The notes under the pieces: model-generated
The model's input: the letters and a program-made list of their open reading frames with translations, nothing else
What the model was told of the DNA's origin: nothing
Database searches by the model: none
Position numbers and translations under genes: made by a program
In this document: positions 9,914-19,549 of the stretch, piece after piece
Layout: each line of letters opens with the position of its first letter
Numbering within the stretch: the stretch's first letter is position 1
Source: Mycoemilia scoparia
Lineage: Eukaryota; Kickxellomycota; Kickxellomycetes; Kickxellales; Kickxellaceae
DNA: 32,051 nucleotides
Reading direction: 5' to 3'
Assembly (NCBI GenBank): GCA_027575805.1
Contig: JANBPU010000182.1
Coordinates: 1 to 32,051, forward strand

Positions 9914-12900
9914 ATGACAGCTGGCTTAAAGCAACAGCAGCATCAACATCAGCCCCAACAAACAAAAGAGCAGAGTCAATATAGAGACGGATATGGGGAT
10001 TGCAAAGCTGACTCATGGTCTAGCACAAAGGAAAATAGCATTCGACTCGAAAGCACCGCGGTTGCTCGTTTATACGTACGTCTAAATGGTCCAGAAAATG
10101 TACCGCCAAAAGTAGTTTCGTATCCAATATATGTTGGGAAAAATTTGATTGGAAAGGGACCAAAGTGTAATATTCAAATTGAAGATAACTTTGTATCGAC
10201 AAAGCATTGTATTATATTTGTAAAGGATGGGTTTCATTTTATTAAGGATCTCAAAACTACCAATGGCACATTTTTTGGAAACCAACAAGTTGAGATGGAC
10301 AAGCGCTGTATTTATCAACTTCAGAATGGAAATGTTTTGGCCATTTCTGAGTGTCTGGCGTTTTATGAGATAATCGAGGAGGAGGAGCAGTCACAGTGTT
10401 GGGCAATGGGTCGTCAGTATCCTCCGAATTGGCTCCCTGATGAGTGTAGAAAGAAGTTCATTAGCAAGACAGCGTCGGCAGCATTAGATCTAAATCCAAT
10501 TGTTAATTCAGTCCAAAATAGCATTCATAATAGTGTCGGCCTTCAACAACATCTAACTCCCACTAATAATCAAAGGAAGTTAAAGCGAATGGAATCTTCT
10601 CCGTTCCCATCACCGAAAAAGTTGATATTCCAAAGGCCCGCCGAAGCAGCAACGGCAGCTGGAAGAAGATTTCCAGGGAATTTGGATCCAGGCAGATCGA
10701 TTGATCAGCGTCACCATAGCAACCCGCAAAACTTTCGGTCCTTTCCTGGCACTTCCCTTAGTGATAGCTTCATTCGTTTAGACCAAGATCTGCATCATAA
10801 ATTGCCTTTGCCTCTACCACAGCCAAGCGAGTCGGGCAGCACCTTGCAAAAACAAAATAGTGTCAAAGAGGGTGCTCCATCAATCAACAATGAATTGGTG
10901 ATGCCAACAAATTTGGGAAGTGATACTCAGCAGCAGACTGACTCTGAAATTCGCTCAAGACCAGCCACTCCGCCTACTCAATTGGAAAAACCGACATGCT
11001 TAAAGCATGATATTGCATCACACATAGAAACTTCGCTTCAGGGAAGAACCAGCATCAGCGATGAAGACGATTTCTCAATGGATGAATGTGTATCATATAT
11101 TAATTCAATCGAGGGCAGTCCAGTCAACCAGAATAAGTCTGTATTCCAACTTCGCATACCATTAACAAATACATCCGTGGTTTCGGAAACAGTTCCGACC
11201 ATTAATAATGCCACTCTAACTAACCATCAACAGCCTCTGCCTCCATCTCACCAACACCATCCACCACCTGATGACAAAAATGAAGGCGAGAACGACATTC
11301 TGATGGACCTTTTAGACCAAGATGGTGAGTCGCCATTCGTTGACCCATCGCCCGTCACAACCCAAGCTTCTCCAAAGTCACCAGCGATTTCTTCTTGGCT
11401 ACCTTCACCACCACCTTTGATATTTCCTTCAGAGAGAATTATACTAGCGGATCCCAACTTTTATACACCAGACACGTTTCTTTCAAAATACGCTTCCGAT
11501 GTTGTCAATGATGGCAATAGCGGGTGTTCTTTTGGTGTTATAGACTGCCATTATACAAGTGATAGTAGCTACAAAACAAAAGATGAACCAAATCTTGTTA
11601 TTGCATTGAGAAACCTCTTTGTTCAAACAACGCAGGATTTAGATCATGGTAATGATAGAGTCAATACGCCTTTACTGGAGCCACAAAAGATAGGAGATTC
11701 ACATACCATCGATTCAAATAAAAATTCTGCATCTACAACTAATGGAGGCGAACGTATTAGCAGGCAGCTAGTTGGTAATAGAGATCAAGAAGCCTCGGTC
11801 CAAACAACAATACCATTCAAGACCAAAAAGGGTCCCCTTACTGATACCAATGGACATAAACCATTATTGGCACTAGGCTCAGCTTCCAAAAGAAATCCAA
11901 CGTTGACTTGTAAAACTACAGATCCACAGCCACATGAATCGATAAATGCATCAAAACCTTTCAATGAAACCCATCCAACGACAACAGTAACAGCAGACCG
12001 TATAAAAATTACTGACTCTGATACCAGCACCAATATCAATAATTATAGCCCTGCAACTGTAACAACAAAATCCAAGAATTTATCACCATTACTTATATCG
12101 TACCCTCTTCCAAAGAAAATGCAAAAACGACGAAAAAGCAACCTGACGTTTAATAGACATAGAAACAGCGATGATGAATCTTCAAGCACACAAGAAGACG
12201 ATGAAGATGATGGAGATTACATACCATCACAAATTATTGAGCCCGAATCATGCAATAGTTCTGGAAATGGCCATCCTCATCGAATTGCTGATCAAATTTC
12301 TCCTTTGGTTCCATATTATCATCTCAATCAACATTATAAACCCCAGGTGGCTCGTTCCTCCTGGTCATCGAGAGCTAAAGCTAACAGGCAGAGAAATATA
12401 AAGCGACGGAGTGTTGAAATACCATCGGGCAAAAATGAAGAACAGGAACAGGAACAGGAAAGGAAGGATGACGAGATTGAGGATTTAGATAATATCGAGG
12501 ATGAGATATCTAACCAAAATGATAACATGATATTATGTCAAGATACCTCTCCTGGGAACACCAAACTCCGTTACGGCTATAATACTAATACTACCACTAC
12601 CAGCAGTATCATGGCGAAAGGTAAATATAAAATAGGATTAAAAGGAAAAAGAGATAATCAAAGCGAAAATGAAAACGAGGTTAGGAATATAGCTATTTCT
12701 AAATCCACTAGTAGTAGTCTACTAACATCGAGGAAATCAGTTAGCAGCAACATCAATGGTTACTCCTGTAGTAGCAATAATAATAATAACATGAGTGATG
12801 ATCATGGTGGTAGTAGTAGTGGAAAGAAGAGACGAAGATATGTTAGTGTTAGTGGATTGTTTGTTCGTAAATCCAAGAATAACAGCAACAATAATAATAA

Positions 12901-13246
12901 CAATAACAATAGCCTTGTTAGTGGAGGTATTAATACCACATCTACAGTCAAGGTCAGACCACAACTACAACAGCCACCCAAGCCAAGGCAAATGGTATAT
13001 AGACAGGGGCTTAAACGAATTACACGGATCAAAACAAAAGGCAGCGGTAGAACAAGTGGTGTCGAAAGAAATGAACAAAAAAGCTGTAATTCTAGTGATA
13101 GTGGAATAGACCAAGAAAATGATGATGAGGATGACGATAATACTAATAGCAATGAAGATACAACAACAGATCAAGATTTAGGTCCGATTAAAAGTAACAA
13201 AAAGCATCGAAGTTCTTTAGATAATGTTGAAATGGACTTTTTATAA
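9914..13246 (+). CDS. Large FHA-domain protein with long disordered tail
   Basis: A single-exon protein of 1110 residues from the first ATG in frame (9914; the frame is open 15 codons further up but has no ATG). An N-terminal Gln/His-rich segment is followed by one FHA domain at about 51-155: IGKGPKCNI, VSTKHCII (Ser95, His98) and TNGTFFGN (116-123). FHA domains bind phosphothreonine; the usual Gly-Arg is Gly-Lys here. The remaining ~950 residues are Ser/Thr/Asn/Pro-rich and disordered, with acidic stretches (QEDDEDDGDYIPSQ), basic nuclear-localisation-like clusters (KKMQKRRK, GKKRRRYV), polyAsn runs and several SQ/TQ sites. This suggests a nuclear phospho-dependent scaffold, for example in cell-cycle or DNA-damage signalling, but no second domain fixes the role. 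It converges on the OST3 gene with about 0.3 kb between them. Confidence 0.85.
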   Translation: MTAGLKQQQHQHQPQQTKEQSQYRDGYGDCKADSWSSTKENSIRLESTAVARLYVRLNGPENVPPKVVSYPIYVGKNLIGKGPKCNIQIEDNFVSTKHCIIFVKDGFHFIKDLKTTNGTFFGNQQVEMDKRCIYQLQNGNVLAISECLAFYEIIEEEEQSQCWAMGRQYPPNWLPDECRKKFISKTASAALDLNPIVNSVQNSIHNSVGLQQHLTPTNNQRKLKRMESSPFPSPKKLIFQRPAEAATAAGRRFPGNLDPGRSIDQRHHSNPQNFRSFPGTSLSDSFIRLDQDLHHKLPLPLPQPSESGSTLQKQNSVKEGAPSINNELVMPTNLGSDTQQQTDSEIRSRPATPPTQLEKPTCLKHDIASHIETSLQGRTSISDEDDFSMDECVSYINSIEGSPVNQNKSVFQLRIPLTNTSVVSETVPTINNATLTNHQQPLPPSHQHHPPPDDKNEGENDILMDLLDQDGESPFVDPSPVTTQASPKSPAISSWLPSPPPLIFPSERIILADPNFYTPDTFLSKYASDVVNDGNSGCSFGVIDCHYTSDSSYKTKDEPNLVIALRNLFVQTTQDLDHGNDRVNTPLLEPQKIGDSHTIDSNKNSASTTNGGERISRQLVGNRDQEASVQTTIPFKTKKGPLTDTNGHKPLLALGSASKRNPTLTCKTTDPQPHESINASKPFNETHPTTTVTADRIKITDSDTSTNINNYSPATVTTKSKNLSPLLISYPLPKKMQKRRKSNLTFNRHRNSDDESSSTQEDDEDDGDYIPSQIIEPESCNSSGNGHPHRIADQISPLVPYYHLNQHYKPQVARSSWSSRAKANRQRNIKRRSVEIPSGKNEEQEQEQERKDDEIEDLDNIEDEISNQNDNMILCQDTSPGNTKLRYGYNTNTTTTSSIMAKGKYKIGLKGKRDNQSENENEVRNIAISKSTSSSLLTSRKSVSSNINGYSCSSNNNNNMSDDHGGSSSGKKRRRYVSVSGLFVRKSKNNSNNNNNNNNSLVSGGINTTSTVKVRPQLQQPPKPRQMVYRQGLKRITRIKTKGSGRTSGVERNEQKSCNSSDSGIDQENDDEDDDNTNSNEDTTTDQDLGPIKSNKKHRSSLDNVEMDFL

Positions 13247-13541
13247 TAGCAACTTGTTTTAATAATATTAGATGTATTGTAATATCAAACTGCCAATGCA
13301 TAAACATACATATTCCCTTGATTGTTACAAATGAAAATTCTTTATAGTTGACCCTGGCGATATTCTGCAAAACTCAATATCTTGGCAATTAGGCCAAATG
13401 CGAAGAACATTTACATGATTTGGCGATAAAAAGAGAGTAAATTTGTTGCTGTATAATGAAATGGAGCTAAAGTAGATATATATTGTGTATTACTACTGGA
13501 CCACCATCAGGTGTGCTACATAAATGGTGGGTCAATCTAAT

Positions 13542-14651
13542 CTATGGTAGTAAAAGACGGTAAGGATAAGAAGGAATTTTGATTCTAAAAACCACGTTGA
13601 GGTAACTATAAGTAGAGATCAGGACAATAAGCCAAACAAAGATCATGAATGTCCGACGCTCTTGATTTTGGATCTTTGGTACATGTACCGTCAAGCCAAC
13701 AACACTGATTGCACACAGGGCATATAATGCAGAGACGATTTGGGTTTCAATACCGAATTGTATCTGGTTTCCAGGCGAAAACAGTGAAGGTTCGCCTCCC
13801 CGGCTGGCGCCAATATAAGGAGCCTGGTTAATTTTGCCCCACATGTATCCGGAACTCATCATTAAAATGAAAACAATTGAAAGGACACCGGCTATGCTCT
13901 TGATCAAACCACCTCTCATTAGATTCTGGTATAGCTGGTATACGACATATCCGCCAACAACAACGATGCCGAGATACATTAATGGTTTTGTGTAATCAAA
14001 TGGTACATCGGTTCCAAGCTTTACACCAAGTTCTTCAGAAAGCTGTTCAGCCATGGCGTCAGCATCGAACTTTAGAGCCACAATGTTGATCTCTCTGGGA
14101 TACTTGTGGCTTCCTTTGAATTGGCCAATGTCGGCAGGGAATGCAATCAACCTTGGTACGTTATCAAGCTGGAGCTTTTCAAATATATCCGAGCTAGTGC
14201 CAGCATCAATTGTAGCGAAATATAGTCGATCATCTTGGCCATTCTTTTTCCAATAGCGAGAAATTGAACGTATAGGCTCGTCTACCATTCTATATAGCAG
14301 TGCCATATGACCCGTATTAGAATATTTCTTCTATCTTGTACAGCTTTATCAAATATCCACTGTTGTTTGGATTTATACTTGCCTACATGGTCGACAGTCA
14401 AGATCCTTTCCCATTGCCGTAAACAAAGCAACGACCCAGTATGGACGGTTTGGAACACCAAGTAGCTCTCTGAATAGTCCAGAGTTAAACGTTATCAATC
14501 CATCACTTTGTCTCTTCGCAAGGGCGTTTAGTTTATCCACTCTTGCTTGTTGGTCGTTGGCTTTTCCATTCGTTGTGGTGGCTAGCAAAAGAAACAGGGC
14601 GATTGCTAATGCCAAGATATAAGAAGTAAATTTAAGTATACCAAACCTCAT
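13542..14651 (-). CDS. OST3: Oligosaccharyltransferase subunit OST3/OST6 (thioredoxin-like oxidoreductase)
   Basis: Exon 1 is 14651-14383 and exon 2 is 14289-13542, giving 338 residues, normal for the family. The 93-nt intron has a GC donor (AG|GCAAGT) and TATATAG acceptor; reading through gives a stop two codons on, and splicing restores the family pattern CRPCRMVDEPIRSISRYW. The protein has an N-terminal signal peptide (about 1-29), a lumenal thioredoxin-like domain with the CxxC redox pair Cys86/Cys89, and four membrane segments near 191-212, 218-236, 273-292 and 303-324. It is an ER subunit of the N-glycosylation complex that forms mixed disulfides with acceptor proteins to slow folding. 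The OST3 versus OST6 paralogue assignment is not certain. It shares a ~0.5 kb divergent promoter region with mS35. Confidence 0.9.
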
Positions 14652-15155
14652 CTCTGTATGTGTGTGCGTTGAATTGGTATACCCCCGGAAATATCATGTA
14701 TTTAAAGGGAGGAGGAGGAGGAGGTTGGGTAAAAGGTGTATACAAGTAAGGGTATGGATACAGAAACGAAGACAGTATTGGGGTTGCCAGTGCTTGCTTG
14801 ACTGTTTTACCACCAACAATTTCATCACTGTTCAGCATTCATACTTAGTTGATAGTCCCAAGGAAATCAAAAACACAGCTTGGTATGTGTTCCTGATCAA
14901 CCATAATTTAATCAGTGCTTTTAACCATCAACCCATAACTCGGGTTTTTGGATCCTGTTCAGGTATGTATTATTGATGCCATTGCCCAAAGATAAAGGAT
15001 CCAAACCATCACCCTCACAAACGCTTTTCTTTATGATAATTTCTGATATCATCAACAACATCCTCAATAGTACTACTACCACTACACATACCAATACAAG
15101 CCAAAACACATTTTGAAATCGAAATTTGTAGAGGAGGATTTGAAAATTAAAAATA
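14652..15155. promoter_or_regulatory. Divergent promoter region between OST3 and mS35
   Basis: The 504 bp between two start codons pointing away from each other must hold both promoters. A (GGA)n purine tract lies at about 14707-14724. No TATA box or known factor site can be assigned with confidence. Confidence 0.5.
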
Positions 15156-16018
15156 ATGTTTCTGCTAAAACCTACAGCAACAGCAACAGCCAAAATTACT
15201 AGCAGCGCTAAAAAATTAATTTTGGTGCGCTCATTCCAAACCTCTAGTGCCATTTTTGCTCGCACTCGCAAACGCGCTTCATATCGTACTTACAACAACC
15301 AAGTTACTGATGCTTGCGATATCGATAAGCTAGAAACAGACAATACTGGAGAACACACCACATATGGTCATTTGCTTTTGGAAAATATTCGCGATGTTAG
15401 ACATTACTTGCGTAAAATTAAGTACGAGATTCCAACATTAGCTGGTAAGTAAAAGCACGCATACACACACAAAACAATAATAATGACGATATTGTAAAAA
15501 TATTTATGCGCGTATGTGTATTTGTGGTAATATTGTATAAAAACATTCCATGCTATCAAGAATAAATCAAACTAAAACAATATATATATATACATTTGAT
15601 CTCTATAGAACACTATAAGCCATTCATTCCACCAACTGAAAAACAAGCTTTGCGATTCAAGACCACTAAGCATTATGGAATCAATCCCCACCCTGGAGAC
15701 AAAAGAGTTACTTTGACCACAAAAGTTAGCAAACTCGGACTCACCAATGCCCAAAAACACAAGTTCTTGTTGCTAGTCGGACCCAGATACAACCCAGCCA
15801 CTGATGAGCTTAAAATGACCGAAGATAAGGCCCAAACTATCATGGAAAACAAGAAATTGCTTTCAGATACTCTGGATCGTCTTTTGGCTGAAGCCAAGAA
15901 TAATGATGACATGTTTGAGGATATTCCTTTAACCTTCCCTCATCATAAACCCAAAACTGTACACAAGTTCCCGGAAGAGTGGCTACCAAAACCTCAACAG
16001 CAGCAGCAGCAGCAGTAG
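15156..16018 (+). CDS. RSM24: Mitochondrial small-subunit ribosomal protein mS35 (Rsm24)
   Basis: Exon 1 is 15156-15444 and exon 2 is 15609-16018, joined in phase 1 over a 164-nt intron (GTAAGT..TATAG), giving 232 residues. The N terminus is a typical mitochondrial presequence rich in Ala, Thr, Ser, Lys and Arg, with a probable cleavage site near RSFQTSS. The mS35/Rsm24 domain follows: PTLAEHYKPFIPP, LRFKTTKHYGINPHPGDKRV and LLVGPRYNPATDELKM, then a helical AQTIMENKKLLSDTLDRLLA. It belongs to the mitochondrial 28S/37S ribosomal subunit. The C terminus is seven Gln encoded mainly by CAG, and the stop is the first of three successive TAG triplets, so the repeat runs into the stop codon. An ORF that starts at 15596 in the intron is only the upstream extension of exon 2. 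Confidence 0.87.
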
Positions 16019-17119
16019 TAGTAGAAATAGGCCAATTAGTTTACCTGCAAAGCATAATTTGTTTTTCACTCTAGACCAATACTAAAAATACATATCTCTC
16101 TCATAGTACATTGGCTTCTATCTTGTTGATCACTTGTGTAAGGGCTTTTAAGTATACCGGATGATATAATGTTTAATAGTAGTTCGCACTTCATAATGTC
16201 CAGACCAAAATCAAACACCTATTCTATCTACAATGCTGTGGATCAAAACCAAGGGTGGCACTAAACCTCTGGGTGATCACTATCATGTGCAAAGATCAGA
16301 TTTATAGATCACAAAATTTTTGGTTTGAAAGGGAAAAAGTAACCAGCAAGTAGCTGTTTTGCCCCAAAGAAATACTTTTTGTTCCTACTGGTAAAATGAA
16401 GTCAAAGTGAGCAAATGAGATTCCATAAACACAACTGCACAGCCAAGAAAGAACCGATAGGCTAGTAACTGGAAAAACAAAAAGTAATTCCCGCCAACAC
16501 GCTTGGAATATCTAAAGGATTATGATGGTGCTGTGGCTGGGTAATAGGCAAATTATTATGGTTAGTGGTTCTAGTACTACATGAAGACAGCGGCAATGAA
16601 TCAGAGGTGACAACCTATGACTAGAACATTAGAATGGTGGGGGCTGTATGTATAGGAAGCAATGGCTACAGCTCCTCCTGCTGCTGCTGCTGTTGCTGCA
16701 TGGCCAAATTATACTCCCAAATCGAAAGAAAGAATCACACAAACACAACCCAACCCCACTGAAGGAATCAGTTTTGAGTATTCTACACAGCACTGGCACT
16801 GTTGTCGTTCATTCAACCGTCTGTCCGCCACCAGTCAGTCAGACAGTCAGCAGTGGGTTGACTCCCAACTCTATCACCAAGCTTTTTGCTTTGCTCTTCT
16901 TTTTCTTGTTGTGTGTTTAATTCTTTCTTTTCGTATTTTATTAGTAAGTCGATTCCCTTTGACCAGGAATTCACACATACATATATATACATATAGACCC
17001 TAGTCTATTTTCAAGCCGAATTTACTTACCAAATATTTTTTCATTGAAAAAGTAGAGTTTTATCTATCGCTTTCTTTTTATTCTATTGCCGCATATTTAA
17101 TACCACTATCACTAATACC
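16019..17119. other. Spacer upstream of eRF1
   Basis: No supported gene. Overlapping frames at 16648-17003 are CTG/CAG-repeat driven and lack a domain. The last ~200 bases are T- and TTTC-rich and precede the eRF1 start, as expected for a strong fungal promoter. Confidence 0.5.
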
Positions 17120-17657
17120 ATGGCTGCCAATGAAGTTGACGAAAATGTCGAGCTCTGGAAGATGAAGAAGCTCATCAAGAGTTTTGAAGCTGCTCGTGGG
17201 TAAGTAGTCCTTCTCCTCCTCCTACTCCTCCACTTGTGTGTACCACACTTCCCTTCTTTTGAATCCACAATGAGACAGCGATTGATTTTGAAATTATTTG
17301 GGTTCCCCCATCTATTGGTTGTAATTCCACATTGACGATTCGATTTGCTCTCATGCCAATTGATACGATTATAATACATTGGGATTGATTGGAAGCGAGT
17401 TAATCTAGATTTCAAAAAAAACTTTGAAGCCGTAATACCAGCGCCATCATAATATATATTACTTCATGAAAAATGATGTATATATTAATATTCTTGACTG
17501 GCTACTAGTACTACTGCCATACTACACTCTCCTCTCTATTATCATTCCTTTCTGTTTACATCTACATCTATCTTGATATCAAAACCACTTATTAATCTCT
17601 CCAACAACAAAATGGTCTATATAATTAACCAACAACAGCAACAGCAACAACAACATC

Positions 17658-17695
<38 letters not shown>

Positions 17696-18942
17696 CAACA
17701 ATCGTATCCATAAAAATATATAGTAACGGAACATCGATGATTTCTCTAGTTTTACCACCAAAATCCCAACTTCCACAGACCAACAAAATGTTGGCTGATG
17801 AATACGGCACTGCCTCAAACATCAAATCTCGCGTCAACCGTTTGTCCGTATTGTCTGCCATCACCTCGGCCCAACAGCGTCTAAAGCTGTACACCAAAAC
17901 CCCAAAGAATGGCTTAGTGGTCTATTGTGGTACAGTCATTACCGATGAGGGCAAAGAAAAGAAGGTCAATATCGACTTTGAACCATTTAAGCCAATCAAC
18001 ACCTCCTTGTATATGTGCGACAACAAGTTCCATGTCGAGGCATTGAGCGAGCTTTTGGAATCAGACAGCAAGTTTGGTTTCATTGTCATGGACGGCAGTG
18101 GCACTTTGTTTGGTACCCTTAGTGGCAACACTCGTGAGGTCATACATAAGTTTACTGTCGAATTGCCAAAGAAGCACGGCCGTGGTGGTCAGTCTGCTCT
18201 TCGTTTTTCTCGTCTTCGCGAAGAAAAGCGTCACAACTACGTTCGTAAGGTAGCAGAAACTGCCGTTCAGATGTTTATTACCCAGGATAAGTGTAACGTG
18301 TCGGGTCTCGTGCTGGCTGGTTCGGCTGATTTCAAGACTGATCTGGCCAAATCTGACATGTTTGATGGCCGTTTGGCTGCCAAGGTTATCAAGACTGTTG
18401 ATGTATCATATGGTGGTGAGAATGGATTTAACCAGGCTATTGAATTGTCCAAGGAAGTATTGTCCAACGTCAAGTTTGTTCAGGAAAAACAGCTCATCAA
18501 TGGCTTCTTTGATGAGGTTTCGAGAGATACCGGAAAGGTTGTTTATGGTGTAGACGAGACCCTCAAGGCTCTGGATATGGGTGCTGTTGAAACCATTGTT
18601 GCTTTTGAACAGCTTGATACTAATCGCTATACATTCAAGGGGTCCGATGGTAGTGAGATTATTCGGTTCCTCAACCCTATTCAGGAGGCTAATAAGGATA
18701 ACTTCAAGGATCCTGCTACTGATCAAAATATGGATATAATTGAGAAGATGCCTCTTTTGGAATGGTTGGCTGAAGAGTATAAGAAGTTTGGTGCTGCTCT
18801 TGAATTCGTTACCGATCGTTCACCTGAAGGCTCGCAATTTGTAAAGGGATTTGGTGGATTTGGTGGGCTCCTTCGTTATAAGCTTGACATGAGTCAGTTT
18901 ATGTCGGATGAGGATGAGGATTTCTATTACGATTCTTCTTAA
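17120..18942 (+). CDS. SUP45: Eukaryotic peptide chain release factor eRF1
   Basis: Exon 1 is 17120-17199 ([20 protein letters not shown] and on to the EAAR segment) and exon 2 is 17724-18942, giving 432 residues, the usual eRF1 length. The splice is in phase 2 and restores [13 protein letters not shown]. The stop-codon-reading motifs NIKS (59-62) and YMCDNKF (123-129) and the peptidyl-tRNA-hydrolysis motif GGQ (181-183, in [11 protein letters not shown]) are intact, so standard decoding of all three stop codons is expected. The C-terminal domain ([18 protein letters not shown]) ends in an acidic tail and binds eRF3. The start has a good context (ACCATGG). The 524-nt intron is several times longer than the other introns here and contains CAA and AAT microsatellites. 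Confidence 0.97.
17626..17700. repeat. CAA/CAG and (AAT)n microsatellite in the eRF1 intron
   Basis: Imperfect CAA/CAG units run into about eleven AAT units (17658-17691), followed by CAA units. The tract lies just upstream of the intron acceptor (17723). Its triplet periodicity creates long spurious open frames on the minus strand. Confidence 0.9.
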
Positions 18943-19549
18943 ATTAACAACATCATTGTCGTTGTCGCCGTGTGTGTGTGTATGTGTGTGTGTTTATATG
19001 TTGTACTGACAAAGAATTATTAGAATATCGTGTCTTTTCTTTGGTCAACTATACTTCATCATTACAATCCTTTTTCTCCTACCTTCCTAACTACATATTT
19101 ACCCTTTCTTCCTTTTCTTTTACTCATTTTCGTACCTCTTTTTCCAATTACTTTTATAATGGCAAGTCGTTATTGTGTTTGGATTTGTTTTGTTTTATAA
19201 ATGTTATATGGACCATGATTTGTTGAAGGGCAGCTTTTGTTGACCAACGACTATGGGGGCAATCACAGTATATTATCAAATATCAGCCCTTCAAAAATAG
19301 TCTCCCATATATATGGGCAAGTGAATTGATGTAGGTTTCACCACCAATCATTGTGCTATTATTGGTTCAAGAGAACCCATAAAGGAAATTTTAATCAAGT
19401 CTTCAAGTACAAGTAGGCTATGCTAAATTACCTGGCCCATGTGTTTATTTGACGATATTTCTATGATCTGTTGCTGGTTCACAATTGGCTAATTATAACC
19501 TGTTATTAAAAGAAAACAAACATCAGTCCATCAACCTTGATTACAAAAA
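18943..19549. other. Spacer between eRF1 and the eEF2 methyltransferase
   Basis: Contains the eRF1 3' region with a TG microsatellite (about 18971-18993), a pyrimidine-rich stretch, and MITE-like copy B (19222-19298). No gene is seen. Confidence 0.5.
19222..19298. mobile_element. Small terminal-inverted-repeat (MITE-like) element, copy B
   Basis: The ends GTTGAAGGGC and GCCCTTCAAAAAT are inverted repeats. The left half (GAAGGGCAGCTTTTGTTGAC, then CAACGACTATGGGGGCAATC) matches copy A at 3829-3926 in the same order. The middle is about 20 bp shorter. The sequence just right of the end also resembles that of copy A (CTCCCATAT versus CTACCCATAT), so the true boundary may lie further out. Confidence 0.6.

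Noticed and set aside
12737..13174. Several frames of 60-116 codons opposite or out of frame with the FHA tail
   Set aside because: Triplet-repeat shadows of the Asn/Ser/Asp-rich coding sequence.
14662..15271. Frames on both strands in the OST3/mS35 divergent spacer
   Set aside because: They overlap both true start regions and have no independent features.
15596..15608. Alternative mS35 start in the intron
   Set aside because: Starting there would lose the mitochondrial presequence and the conserved PTLAEHYKPF junction; the splice model restores both.
16648..17003. Leu-rich and Ala-rich overlapping frames upstream of eRF1
   Set aside because: Driven by a CTG/CTC triplet tract; no further coding character.
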